Assembly: GCA_022824305.1 (NCBI GenBank)
Contig: JAJEAD010000089.1
Span: forward strand, 105,756-169,755
Direction of reading: 5' to 3'
Origin: Gammaproteobacteria bacterium
Lineage (GTDB): Bacteria > Pseudomonadota > Gammaproteobacteria > HK1
Length of the DNA stretch: 64,000 nt
The notes below the pieces were generated by a model. That model made no database searches. It was not told the origin of the DNA and worked only from the letters and a program-made list of their open reading frames with translations. Positions 9,100 through 18,064 of this stretch are shown here, piece by piece. Numbering within the stretch: the first letter of the stretch is position 1; each line of letters starts with the position of its first letter. Made by a program: the position numbers and the translations under genes.

Positions 9100-10068
9100 A
9101 TGGGACGAAAGCGATTCCGGCCGAGAGGACGGCCGATAGACGGAATCCTGGTGCTCGACAAGCCGGTCGGCATGGGGTCCAACGAGTCCCTGCAGGTCGT
9201 CAAGCGCCTCTTTCGAGCGAGGAAGGCGGGCCACACCGGCAGCCTCGACCGACTCGCGAGCGGACTGCTGCCGATCTGCATGGGAGAGGCCACCAAGATC
9301 TCGGGTTACCTCCTCAATGCCGACAAGCGCTACGAAACCTGCGTGCGCTTGGGAGTGCGTACCCGGACCGGAGACGCGGAAGGGGAAGTGATCGAGAATC
9401 GGGCCGTCCCCAGGTACTCCCGATCGCGGGTCGACGAGGTGCTCTCGGAATTCGTCGGCCTGATCGAGCAAATCCCGCCGATGCACTCCGCGATCAAGCA
9501 CCAGGGGCAGCGACTCTACAAGCTCGCCCACCAGGGCATCGAGGTCGAGCGCAAGGCGCGCCAGGTCCGGATTCACCACCTCGACCTGCTCGACCAGCAG
9601 GCCAATCGGCTCTTTGTGGACGTGAAGTGCTCCAAGGGCACCTACATCAGGACGCTGGCCGAGGACATCGGTGAACGTCTCGGGTGCGGCGCCCATGTCG
9701 AGGCCCTGAGAAGGCTGGAGGCCGGCCCATTCGACATCGATGCGTCGACGTCGCTGGACACGGTGAGAGAGCGCTCGAGAGAAGGGCTCGAAGCCCTCGA
9801 CGCGATGCTCCTTCCGGCCGAGGCGGGCCTTTCCGACTGGCCGGAAGTGCACATTCCGCAGCGGGTGGCCTACTACCTCGAGCAGGGACAGCCGGTCCTG
9901 GTGCCGCACGCCCCGACCGACGGGTTCGTTCGCATCTACTCGAAGTCGGGAGGCTTCCTCGGCGTCGGAGAGGTGCAGGACGATGGACGCATCGCACCCC
10001 GGCGCCTGCTGCGCAGCCCCTCCGGGGGCGCCGACCCGGCCGTTGTTCGGCGTCGGAGCGGTATGTAG
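9100..10068 (+). CDS. truB: tRNA pseudouridine(55) synthase TruB
   Basis: TruB makes pseudouridine 55 in the T loop of tRNAs. ATG 9100 (GAGG five bases upstream) is preferred to the in-frame ATG 9061 and gives 322 residues beginning [20 protein letters not shown]. The KAGHTGSLD motif carries the catalytic Asp50, and the family hallmark [20 protein letters not shown] follows. The residue after the catalytic Asp is Arg instead of the almost invariant Pro ([11 protein letters not shown] versus ALDPLATGMLP). A C-terminal PUA-like domain is present ([16 protein letters not shown]). Confidence 0.95.
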   Translation: MGRKRFRPRGRPIDGILVLDKPVGMGSNESLQVVKRLFRARKAGHTGSLDRLASGLLPICMGEATKISGYLLNADKRYETCVRLGVRTRTGDAEGEVIENRAVPRYSRSRVDEVLSEFVGLIEQIPPMHSAIKHQGQRLYKLAHQGIEVERKARQVRIHHLDLLDQQANRLFVDVKCSKGTYIRTLAEDIGERLGCGAHVEALRRLEAGPFDIDASTSLDTVRERSREGLEALDAMLLPAEAGLSDWPEVHIPQRVAYYLEQGQPVLVPHAPTDGFVRIYSKSGGFLGVGEVQDDGRIAPRRLLRSPSGGADPAVVRRRSGM

Positions 10069-10106
10069 AATACGCCGCCGGCCAACCCGAGGGTCCCACG
10101 AGTCCG

Positions 10107-10376
10107 ATGGCGCTACAGGCGGCCGAGAAGGCCGAAATCATGAAGTCCTACCAGCGCGGCGACGCCGATACCGGCTCGCCCGAAGTCCAGGTGGCCTTGT
10201 TGTCCGCTCGAATCGGCCAGCTCACCCAGCACTTCAAGACCCACATCCACGACCACCATTCCCGGCAGGGCTTGCTGAAGATGGTGAGCCAGCGCCGCAA
10301 GCTGCTCGACTACCTGCGGCGCAAGGATGTCGAGCGCTACCGGAACATCGTATCGCGGCTTGGATTGCGCCGATGA
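10107..10376 (+). CDS. rpsO: 30S ribosomal protein S15
   Basis: S15 is a primary 16S rRNA-binding protein of the 30S platform. The frame is open upstream into truB, but ATG 10107 gives the canonical 89-residue protein [20 protein letters not shown]. The signature [41 protein letters not shown] and the C-terminal [13 protein letters not shown] are all intact. As in E. coli it lies between truB and pnp. Confidence 0.97.
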   Translation: MALQAAEKAEIMKSYQRGDADTGSPEVQVALLSARIGQLTQHFKTHIHDHHSRQGLLKMVSQRRKLLDYLRRKDVERYRNIVSRLGLRR

Positions 10377-10561
10377 CATGGGTCTCCGCGGGCGAGCGTT
10401 GCCGCTATCGCCTCTGATGCCCGCATGTTCCCAGGCCGCAGTGTGATCCCGGCCTGGCCCTCGCTTTACCTTCCGTTCTCCGGCGTGAGTTCGAGCGTCG
10501 CTCCGGATTCGGGGGCGGCGCGCCCGCCGCCCGATCTCTACCACCAATTCCAGGATATTCG

Positions 10562-12643
10562 ATGGCCCCCATAAAGAAGAGTGTTTCCTTTGGCGAGCGC
10601 ATGCTGGTGCTCGAGACGGGCGAGGTCGCCCGACAGGCTTCGGGCGCGGTGATGGCAAGCCTGGGGGATACGACGGTGCTGGTCACCGTCGTGGGGGACA
10701 AGGGTTCCGGCACGGAGCGGGATTTCTTCCCCTTGACCGTGGACTACGAAGAGAGAACCTACTCCGCCGGCAAGATACCCGGGGGATTCTTCAAGCGGGA
10801 AGGGCGTCCCAGCGAGAAGGCCACCCTGACCTGCCGGCTGATCGATCGTCCCCTGCGGCCCACCTTCCCGAGCGGATTCCGGCACGAAGTGCAGGTAATC
10901 GCCACGGTGCTCTCGCTCGATCCGGAGGTGGATCCCGACATCCCGGCGCTGGTGGGAGCGTCGGCGGCGATAAGCCTTTCCGGCATCCCCTTCAACGGGC
11001 CGATAGCCGGGGTCCGGGTGGGGTACGTCGACGGCGAGTATGTGCTCAATCCGACCCTGAGCCAGCTCGAGCGCTCGAGGCTCGACCTGGTGGTGGCGGG
11101 GACCGAGACCGCGGTGCTGATGGTCGAGTCCGAGGCCGACGAGCTGCCCGAATCGGTGATGCTCGATGCGGTCCTCTTCGGCCACGAGCGGATCCAGCCG
11201 GTAATCGATGTCATCAGCGAACTCGCGCAGGAGGCGGGATCCCCGGCCTGGGACTGGCAGGCCACCCCCGAGGACGAGGCCCTCTTCGAATCGGTGCGCG
11301 GAGCATGCGAGAGCGCGCTCGCCGAAGCCTACCTGTTGCGGGACAAGATGGAGCGGCGGGACCGCATCTCGGAGGTCCGGAGCGGGATCATGAATCAACT
11401 CTCGGACGCGGAGGACTCGAGCTGGACGGACCGGGACGTCGCCGGTGCGTTCGGAAAGCTCGAGAAAGCCATCGTGCGTGCGCGGGTCATCAGCGGGGAG
11501 TCCCGGATAGACGGCCGTGACGCCCGCACCGTGCGTGACATCAGCATTCGAACCGGAGTCCTGCCCCGTACCCACGGCTCGGCGCTCTTCACCCGGGGCG
11601 AGACCCAGGCGCTGGTGGTGACCACGCTCGGGACCGCGCGGGATGCCCAGCTCGTGGACGCGATCGAGGGCGAACGCCGGGAGCCCTTCATGCTTCACTA
11701 CAACTTCCCCCCGTTCTCGGTGGGAGAAGCGCGGCGCGTGGGCTCCCCCAAGCGCCGGGAGATAGGGCACGGAAGACTCGCGAAGCGCGGTGTGCAGGCG
11801 GTGATGCCGAACATGGAGGAGTTTCCCTACGTGGTGCGCGTCGTCTCGGAAGTGACGGAGTCCAACGGCTCGAGCTCCATGGCCACGGTGTGCGGCAGCA
11901 GCCTCTCCATGATGGATGCCGGAGTGCCGGTGAAGGCTCCCGTCGCCGGCATCGCGATGGGACTGATCAAGGAGGGCGACGACTGCGTGGTGCTCTCCGA
12001 CATCCTCGGGGACGAGGACCACCTCGGCGACATGGATTTCAAGGTCGCGGGGACGCGGGACGGGGTCACCGCGCTCCAGATGGACATCAAGATTGACGGC
12101 ATCACCCGCGAGATCATGGCGAGCGCCCTCGACCAGGCGAAGGACGGGCGCATTCACATCCTCGACGAGATGGCGAAGGTCATCGACCGGCCGCGCGAGG
12201 AGATGTCCGAGTACGCGCCGCGGATCATCTCGTTCCGGATCCACCCCGACAAGATTCGGGACGTCATCGGGAAGGGCGGGGTCACCATCCGTTCCATCAC
12301 CGAGGAAACGGGAACCACCATCGACATCGAGGACGACGGCACCGTGAGCATCGCCTCGGTCGACAAGGCGGCGGGCGAGGAAGCCCGGCGGCGCATCGAG
12401 GAGATTACCGCCGACGTGGAGGTCGGGAAGATCTACGCCGGGCGGGTGGCCCGACTGATGGATTTCGGCGCTTTCGTCAACATCCTGCCCGGGAAGGACG
12501 GGCTCGTGCACATCTCGCAGATATCGACCGAGCGGGTGGAAAAGGTCAGCGACAAGCTGCGCGAGGGCGACATGGTCAAGGTCAAGGTGCTCGAGGTCGA
12601 CAAGCAGGGCCGGATCCGGCTGAGCATGAAGGCGGTGGCCTGA
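10562..12643 (+). CDS. pnp: Polyribonucleotide nucleotidyltransferase (PNPase)
   Basis: PNPase is a phosphorolytic 3'-5' exoribonuclease of the RNA degradosome. The 693 residues contain two RNase PH-like domains separated by the all-alpha linker, a KH domain ([19 protein letters not shown]) and an S1 domain ([18 protein letters not shown]). [10 protein letters not shown] and the active-site region [19 protein letters not shown] are recognisable. The 185 bases after rpsO contain no coding sequence; in E. coli the equivalent leader is an RNase III site with PNPase autoregulation, and no clear duplex was identified here. It is the last gene of the block and converges on a minus-strand hydrolase. 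Confidence 0.97.
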   Translation: MAPIKKSVSFGERMLVLETGEVARQASGAVMASLGDTTVLVTVVGDKGSGTERDFFPLTVDYEERTYSAGKIPGGFFKREGRPSEKATLTCRLIDRPLRPTFPSGFRHEVQVIATVLSLDPEVDPDIPALVGASAAISLSGIPFNGPIAGVRVGYVDGEYVLNPTLSQLERSRLDLVVAGTETAVLMVESEADELPESVMLDAVLFGHERIQPVIDVISELAQEAGSPAWDWQATPEDEALFESVRGACESALAEAYLLRDKMERRDRISEVRSGIMNQLSDAEDSSWTDRDVAGAFGKLEKAIVRARVISGESRIDGRDARTVRDISIRTGVLPRTHGSALFTRGETQALVVTTLGTARDAQLVDAIEGERREPFMLHYNFPPFSVGEARRVGSPKRREIGHGRLAKRGVQAVMPNMEEFPYVVRVVSEVTESNGSSSMATVCGSSLSMMDAGVPVKAPVAGIAMGLIKEGDDCVVLSDILGDEDHLGDMDFKVAGTRDGVTALQMDIKIDGITREIMASALDQAKDGRIHILDEMAKVIDRPREEMSEYAPRIISFRIHPDKIRDVIGKGGVTIRSITEETGTTIDIEDDGTVSIASVDKAAGEEARRRIEEITADVEVGKIYAGRVARLMDFGAFVNILPGKDGLVHISQISTERVEKVSDKLREGDMVKVKVLEVDKQGRIRLSMKAVA

Positions 12644-12765
12644 TCGCTGCACGTCACCGAGGCGCCTCGACGCGCGAAGCCACCGAGAACTGCTGACGTA
12701 TCGCGGCTGATTCACGCCCCGGCCCCGGTCGCGCAATGCCGGAGGCGGTGCTCCGGAATCGGAAG

Positions 12766-13800
12766 TCAGGCCCGCACCCGGGCGGCGAGGAACTCCGGGA
12801 TTCGCCGTTCGAGCCAGTAGTGCGCCTCGGCGGGGCTCGAGCCGCCGATGAACCCGACGTGGCCTCCGGCGTCGCTCAGTTCCAGCGTCGTGGACTCGGA
12901 CAGCTCGGCTGCGCTCGGGATAACCGCTTCGCTCATGAAGGGATCGTCGCGGGCATGCAGGATGAGGGTGGGGCGCTCGATGGTGCCGAGATAGCGGCGC
13001 GCGCTCGAGCGGCGGTAGTAATCGCCGGCGTCTCGAAAGCCGTGCAGGGGGGCGGTCACGGCATCGTCGAAGGCGCTCATGGAGCGCCAGGACCGGTGTT
13101 TCGACACGTCGACGGGCGCACGCTCCCAGCGCCGGAATTTCTCGACGATCCGTCTCCGCAGCAGGCGCAGCAGGTACCACTGGTACACCCGGGACACGCC
13201 CCGAGTCAGCCGTGCGGCCGCGACATCGAGCAGAAAGGGCACGGACACCGCAATCGCGGCGTCGACCTCGGCCTGCGCGCCCTCTTCGCCGAGCCACTTG
13301 AGCACCACGTTCCCGCCCAGGGAGTAGCCGGCGAGGCAGAGCGGGGTGCGGGGTTCGCGCCGGCGCAGCTCCCGCACCACCCGTGAGAGGTCCCCGGTCT
13401 CCCCGGAATGGTAGGTGCGGGAAAGGCGGTTGGGCTCGCCGCTGCAGCCCCGGAAGTGCATCGCCGTCGCCCTCCACCCCCGGGCGTGCATCGCGGCGAG
13501 GAGTCCTCGCACGTAGTGAGAGCCGCTGCAGCCTTCCAGCCCGTGGAGCACGAGCAGGCGCGGCCCCTCCCGCCGGGTGGTCGAATCGAGATCGATGAAG
13601 TCGCCGTCGTCGAGCTCCAGGCGTTCGCGACGCACGGCCACCTTCGGGGCAGGTCGAAAGAAGGTGGGCCAGACGGTCTGGAGGTGGGGAGAGGAGAGCC
13701 ACCACGCGGCGCGAAACCCGCTCTCGACGCGCCGCCCGCAACGCGATGGCTCGTGCGCTCGTGTCGTTACCTCGCCCGCGGGCGCGGGCTCGATCCTCAT
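12766..13800 (-). CDS. YheT-type alpha/beta hydrolase
   Basis: This is a member of the YheT/UPF0017 alpha/beta-hydrolase family; the natural substrate is not known. The nucleophile elbow is GYSLGGN, the acid is in HARDDPFM and the catalytic His in GGHVGFIGG. The N-terminus has the family segment WWLSSPHLQTVWPTFFR. ATG 13800 gives 344 residues. A TTG at 13830 overlapping the ygfZ stop codon (TTGA) is an alternative that would add 10 residues and translational coupling. It lies just downstream of ygfZ, and converges with pnp across 122 bases without a clear terminator. Confidence 0.85.
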   Translation of the reverse strand: MRIEPAPAGEVTTRAHEPSRCGRRVESGFRAAWWLSSPHLQTVWPTFFRPAPKVAVRRERLELDDGDFIDLDSTTRREGPRLLVLHGLEGCSGSHYVRGLLAAMHARGWRATAMHFRGCSGEPNRLSRTYHSGETGDLSRVVRELRRREPRTPLCLAGYSLGGNVVLKWLGEEGAQAEVDAAIAVSVPFLLDVAAARLTRGVSRVYQWYLLRLLRRRIVEKFRRWERAPVDVSKHRSWRSMSAFDDAVTAPLHGFRDAGDYYRRSSARRYLGTIERPTLILHARDDPFMSEAVIPSAAELSESTTLELSDAGGHVGFIGGSSPAEAHYWLERRIPEFLAARVRA

Positions 13801-13826
13801 GGCCTGCGACCCGGGCACGGGTGGAC

Positions 13827-14882
13827 TCAAGCGGCTTCGTACTCGGAGCGACAGGGCAGAGGCAGCAACTCGAGGGCAGGGCCCTCCGGGGCGCCCAGCG
13901 CCAGGTTTCCCTCCGACGCCGCCTCGTCGGCAACGACGGCGAGCGCTTCGAAACGCTCCCGGCGCGGGGAGGGAGCGGCCGCAACTACCTGACCGACCGA
14001 TCCGTCCCGGTCCGCGTCTCGCCGGTACAACGAATCGCCGGGAGCCGCCGGCTCCGGGCTATCCAGCACCGCTCGGTGGAGGCGGCGCTTGAGGCGGCCG
14101 AGATACTGGGTCCGGGCCACGATCTCCTGTCCGGCATAGCAGCCCTTCTCGAAGCTCATGCCGTTGACGCTCTGGAGATTGAGCATCTGGGGCAGGAAGC
14201 GGTCGCTCAGGAGGGGTGGGAGGCTCGCGACGCCCGCCCGGATGTCGAGGAGACTCCAGGCCGGTCCCGCCACCGGAGCGGCGTGCGCCCGGCACTGCGT
14301 CCACAGGTCGAGCGCTTCCTCCAATGGGGCGATGACCTGGAACCTCGGCCGCTCTCCGCGCAGCCGGATCACGGTACCGTGGCGCGAGCGGCAGGCCTCG
14401 TCGGGCTGTGCGGGGAGGGTCCCCACCCTGGCCGCGAGGGCTTCGGCGGCCTTCGGACCCGAGACGCCGAAACGAATCGAACCCTCCGAGTCGTCCGCGA
14501 TGGTGACCCGGGCCCGCAGCACGTACATGCGCAGGCGCGTGATGATGGGGTCGCGCAGCCCGGCCGGCAGCTCGAGGCAATAGGCCTCTCCCCGGAGCCA
14601 GATGCGGAACAGGACGAGGACGCGACCCTTGATGCTGCACCAGGCGCTGAGCTGCGTGTGGGCTTCGTCGACTTCGTCGATGTCGTTGGTGAGCTGCCCC
14701 TGGAGCAGGGATCGGGCATCGGGACCGGAGACCGAGAGCACCCCGTGATGGGAGAGGTCGGCGATGACGTCGCCGTGGAGAGCCGCATCGGCCTGGGCAG
14801 CGGCGGCCTCCGGCGTCGGACCCGCCTCCGGCGCCGCGTCCGTGCCGTCGCTTCGCAGGTGTTCGCGCCACGCCGCCAGCAT
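13827..14882 (-). CDS. ygfZ: Folate-binding protein YgfZ (iron-sulfur cluster repair/assembly)
   Basis: YgfZ is a tetrahydrofolate-dependent protein of the GcvT family that maintains certain Fe-S enzymes. The diagnostic KGCYAGQEIVARTQ motif with its essential Cys is present, as are VLSVSGPDARSLLQGQLTND near the N-terminus and the C-terminal barrel. Length is 351 residues, close to the usual 320-350. Its place beside the succinate dehydrogenase cluster is sensible because SdhB carries three Fe-S clusters. Confidence 0.92.
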   Translation of the reverse strand: MLAAWREHLRSDGTDAAPEAGPTPEAAAAQADAALHGDVIADLSHHGVLSVSGPDARSLLQGQLTNDIDEVDEAHTQLSAWCSIKGRVLVLFRIWLRGEAYCLELPAGLRDPIITRLRMYVLRARVTIADDSEGSIRFGVSGPKAAEALAARVGTLPAQPDEACRSRHGTVIRLRGERPRFQVIAPLEEALDLWTQCRAHAAPVAGPAWSLLDIRAGVASLPPLLSDRFLPQMLNLQSVNGMSFEKGCYAGQEIVARTQYLGRLKRRLHRAVLDSPEPAAPGDSLYRRDADRDGSVGQVVAAAPSPRRERFEALAVVADEAASEGNLALGAPEGPALELLPLPCRSEYEAA

Positions 14883-14957
14883 CTTCGTCCCCGCCGCCGC
14901 TTCGATGGCCGCGAGTATATCCCCGTGCGCCGGGCGGCGCGGCGCCGGGTCCGATCT

Positions 14958-16787
14958 TCAGACCACGCGCACGCTTTCGCCCTGGATCGGTCGCGACGCT
15001 CCCGATGCGAAGAGGTCGCTGCCGCCGGAGGAGAGCTCCTCGTAGCCGTTGATCGCGTCCCAGGGATCCTGGAAGTCCTGAACCCAGCCGAGGAAGGGGC
15101 GGTGCAGGGTGTAGCCGAGCAGCCGGCCGATGTGCTCCGGCATCTCCCTCGCCAGCTCGGGGGGGACGGTGAGGTAGAAGTTCTGCTCCTGGCGCAGCCA
15201 GCCCAGGCAGTAGCCCTGGAACATGCCGATGCGCCACTGGTGCGCGCTGCGGTTGGCCCCGCCGCCGTGGTAGGTGCCCCCGAGGAACAGGCACACCGAA
15301 CCCTTCGGCATTGCCGCGGGCACGGCCTCGCTCTCCTTCGGCTTGCGGGTGTCGTCCCATCGGTGGCTCCCCGGGACAATCAGGGTAGCTCCGTTCTCGG
15401 CGCTGAAGTCGCCGAGCGCCCACACCGCGGTGCAGCTCAGGTTGCGCTCGCTCGGATGGGGCAGGGGGTAGAGGGCGTCGCCCCGGTGCAGGGACTGTGC
15501 GGTCTCGCCCGGCCCGATCGCGGTGATGGAGTTCGTGGACAACTGGAAGTGATCGCAGAAGGGTCCGAGCGCCGAGTCGACCAGGTCCAGGACCGTGCGA
15601 TGGCCGATGAAGTCGATGACCCGCCGGGTCTTCGGCAACAGGGAGAACAGGCGCTTGGTCTCGAAGCCGATGAACTCGGTCTCCCCCTTGGGCTTGCGCT
15701 CGAGCCAGGGTTGGAGATCGGAGATCAGCGCATCGATCGTGTCGGCCTCCACGACGTTGCGCACGATGAGGCATCCCGCCTCCGCGAGCAGGCCCTGCAT
15801 TTCCGCCGGGTCCGTGTTCGCATCGACGGCAGGTATGGCGTTCGCGCGGGCGCCGCCGTTGACGGCGGCTGGCGTCCGGGCGGTCGGGGTCTCGCCGCGC
15901 CGTACCGACCTGCCCTGCTCCATCCGCTCCTCTCCCCGGGCGAGCATGTCCCGGCCGCCTCCCCGGGAGAGCTCCTCGTAGCCGTTGATGACTTGCCAGG
16001 GGTCCTGGAGGTCGAACACCCAGCCAAGGTAGGGGCGGTGGACGCTGTAGCCGAGCAACCGGGCGAGCTCCTCGGGCATCTTGCGGGCCTCGTCGGGCGG
16101 AACCGAGAGATAGAAGTTCTGCTCCTGGCGCAGCCAGCCCAGGCAGTAGCCCTGGAACATGCCGATGCGCCATTCGTCGGCGGTGCGGTTCGCTCCGCCG
16201 CCGTGGTAGACGCCGCCGACGAAGAAGCACACCGATCCCTTCGGCATCACCGCCTGCACCGTCTCCGACTCTTCGGGCACGCGCAGGTCATCCCAGTGGT
16301 GGCTGCCGGGGATGATGCGGGTGGCCCCGTTCTCTTCGGTGAAGTCGGTGAGCGCCCAGAACGCGGTGCAGCAGGCATTGCGTTCGCTGGGATGGGAGAG
16401 GGGATAGAGGAGATCGTCCCGGTGAAGGGGCTGCACCGTCTCGGCGGGTCCGATGGCGGTGATGGAGTTGGAGTTGAGCTGGTAGTTGTCGCAGTAGGGC
16501 AGCAGCGCGACGTCCACCGCCTGCTTCACGTTGGGATGCAGTATGAACTCGGGCAGCACGCTGCTCTTGGTGAAGAGGGAATGCAGGCGCTTGGTGTGGA
16601 AGCCGGAGAAGTCGCCGTTCCCGGTGGGCTTGCGTTCCATGTAGGGGCGCAGCTCGGAGAGCATCCGGTCGATCGTCTCGTGGTCGATGACCTCTTCCAG
16701 GATCACGCATCCTTCGCGCTCGAGGTGATGGCGGATCTGCTCGTCGCTTGCGCTCGCGTCGAGGCGCGGGATTCGATGCTCGCTCAT
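14958..16787 (-). CDS. Tandem phytanoyl-CoA dioxygenase (PhyH)-family protein; second half lacks the iron-binding Asp
   Basis: The protein has two full-length PhyH-like Fe(II)/2-oxoglutarate oxygenase halves in one chain of 609 residues. ATG 16787 is chosen because AGGAGG lies 7 bases upstream. Half 1 (about 1-290) has the metal motif LHRDD (His122, Asp124) and distal His195 in VYHGGGANR. Half 2 (about 325-609) is strikingly similar, sharing WRIGMFQGYCLGWLRQEQNF and INGYEELS, but its metal motif reads LHRGD: His434 is kept, the Asp position is Gly436, and the distal His507 remains. The first half therefore looks catalytic and the second may be structural or regulatory. The Arg/Ala/Thr-rich linker is at about 290-325. 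Substrate is unknown. It follows sdhE on the same strand. Confidence 0.85.
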   Translation of the reverse strand: MSEHRIPRLDASASDEQIRHHLEREGCVILEEVIDHETIDRMLSELRPYMERKPTGNGDFSGFHTKRLHSLFTKSSVLPEFILHPNVKQAVDVALLPYCDNYQLNSNSITAIGPAETVQPLHRDDLLYPLSHPSERNACCTAFWALTDFTEENGATRIIPGSHHWDDLRVPEESETVQAVMPKGSVCFFVGGVYHGGGANRTADEWRIGMFQGYCLGWLRQEQNFYLSVPPDEARKMPEELARLLGYSVHRPYLGWVFDLQDPWQVINGYEELSRGGGRDMLARGEERMEQGRSVRRGETPTARTPAAVNGGARANAIPAVDANTDPAEMQGLLAEAGCLIVRNVVEADTIDALISDLQPWLERKPKGETEFIGFETKRLFSLLPKTRRVIDFIGHRTVLDLVDSALGPFCDHFQLSTNSITAIGPGETAQSLHRGDALYPLPHPSERNLSCTAVWALGDFSAENGATLIVPGSHRWDDTRKPKESEAVPAAMPKGSVCLFLGGTYHGGGANRSAHQWRIGMFQGYCLGWLRQEQNFYLTVPPELAREMPEHIGRLLGYTLHRPFLGWVQDFQDPWDAINGYEELSSGGSDLFASGASRPIQGESVRVV

Positions 16788-16908
16788 GGGGATACCTCCT
16801 GGGAAAGGGGCTTCGGCCGGGCGCGGGCGCGGCGCCCTCGAGTCTGATTGTAATCCCGGATTCGGACGTGCACGCCCCTTCCCCTTCCGGCACGGCCGGA
16901 CCCGGGCC

Positions 16909-17268
16909 TCATCGCGAATCGCAGTTGCGCACCGGGATTCGGATGCGGCCGGGCGTCGGGGCAGGGTCGTGCGAAGGAGTTTCCCCGGCTGCAAGTCCGA
17001 CGTTCAGGCGAATGCAGCGCACGATGTCCGCGAGATCCGCGCTCGGCGGTCGGGTACCGCCTCCAATCCAGTCGACGAGATCCTGGTCCGGGCTCGCGAG
17101 GAGAGCCTCGAAGCGGGTGAGCTGGTCCGCGCTCAGGTTCTCGAATCCCTGTTCCAGGAATCGCTCGAGCAGCAGGTCCAGCTCCTTCATGCCCCTTCGG
17201 CAGCGCCAGCGCAGCCTCGCGCGCCGGCGAGCGTCCCCGTCCCGATGCGAAGGCCCGGGCGAGTCCAT
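16909..17268 (-). CDS. sdhE: FAD assembly factor SdhE (succinate dehydrogenase assembly factor 2 family)
   Basis: SdhE helps attach FAD covalently to SdhA. The RGMKELD segment (family motif RGxxE) and the helical bundle LERFLEQGFENLSADQLTRF, LLASPDQDLVDWIGG are clear. The 119-residue frame is longer than the usual 80-90 because of an Arg-rich N-terminus and a C-terminal tail of about 27 residues; a shorter start is possible. It begins three bases after sdhB ends, so it belongs to the sdhCDAB operon. Confidence 0.92.
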   Translation of the reverse strand: MDSPGPSHRDGDARRRARLRWRCRRGMKELDLLLERFLEQGFENLSADQLTRFEALLASPDQDLVDWIGGGTRPPSADLADIVRCIRLNVGLAAGETPSHDPAPTPGRIRIPVRNCDSR

Positions 17269-17271
17269 TCC

Positions 17272-18054
17272 CTAGAGAGTGCGAGAAAGCAGCAGCTTCT
17301 TCACTTCGGCGATTGCCCGCGCGGGATTGAGTCCCTTGGGACAAGTGCGCGTGCAGTTCATGATGGTGTGGCAGCGGTAGAGCCGGAAGGGGTCTTCGAG
17401 GTCGTCGAGGCGCTCGCCGGTCTCTTCGTCGCGGGAGTCCACGATCCAGCGGTAGGCCTGGAGAAGAATCGCCGGTCCGAGAAATCGCTCGGAGTTCCAC
17501 CAGTAGCTCGGACAGCCGGTCGAGCAGCAGGCGCAGAGAATGCACTCGTAGAGACCGTCGAGGCGGGCGCGATCTTCCTTCGACTGCGTGCGTTCGCGGT
17601 CCGGCGGGGGCGGGGTGCGGGTGCGCATCCACGGCTTGATCGACGTGTACTGGGCGTAGAAGTGCCGGAGATCCGGCACCAGGTCCTTGATCACCGGCAT
17701 GTGCGGAAGGGGGAAGATCTTCACCGGCCGGCGGCCCGCGTCGATCGCACGGGTGCAGGCGAGGGAGTTCGTGCCGTTGATGTTCATCGCGCAGGAGCCG
17801 CAGATGCCCTCCCGGCAGGAGCGCCGGAAGGTCAGCGTCGCATCGATCTCGTTCTTGATCTTGATGAGGGCGTCGAGAACCATCGGCCCGCATGCGTCGA
17901 GGTCCACTTCGTAGGTGTCGACGCTCGGGTTCTCTCCCCGATCCGGATCGAATCGGTACACCTCGAAGCGCTGAACGCGCGCGTCCGATCCGGACGCGGG
18001 ATGCGTGCGGCCCTTCCTGACCTTCGAGCGCGCGGGCAGCCTGAACTCGGCCAT
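17272..18054 (-). CDS. sdhB: Succinate dehydrogenase iron-sulfur subunit
   Basis: SdhB carries electrons from the FAD of SdhA to quinone through three Fe-S clusters. The [2Fe-2S] motif [21 protein letters not shown], the [4Fe-4S] motif [17 protein letters not shown] and the [3Fe-4S]/[4Fe-4S] region [17 protein letters not shown] are complete. At 260 residues it is slightly longer than the E. coli subunit because of an N-terminal extension rich in basic residues. It lies 10 bases downstream of sdhA. Confidence 0.97.
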   Translation of the reverse strand: MAEFRLPARSKVRKGRTHPASGSDARVQRFEVYRFDPDRGENPSVDTYEVDLDACGPMVLDALIKIKNEIDATLTFRRSCREGICGSCAMNINGTNSLACTRAIDAGRRPVKIFPLPHMPVIKDLVPDLRHFYAQYTSIKPWMRTRTPPPPDRERTQSKEDRARLDGLYECILCACCSTGCPSYWWNSERFLGPAILLQAYRWIVDSRDEETGERLDDLEDPFRLYRCHTIMNCTRTCPKGLNPARAIAEVKKLLLSRTL

Positions 18055-18064
18055 CGCGGCGGCC

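Noticed and set aside
10538-13984. An 1148-codon minus-strand frame opposite pnp
   Set aside because: It is antisense to a perfectly conserved PNPase and its amino-acid composition is that of a shadow frame; the real hydrolase lies in another frame.
13746-16847. A 1033-codon plus-strand frame opposite ygfZ and the dioxygenase
   Set aside because: No recognisable domain. Apparent repeats in it (such as the repeated QPAQAVALEHAD wording) are only the antisense image of the tandem dioxygenase.
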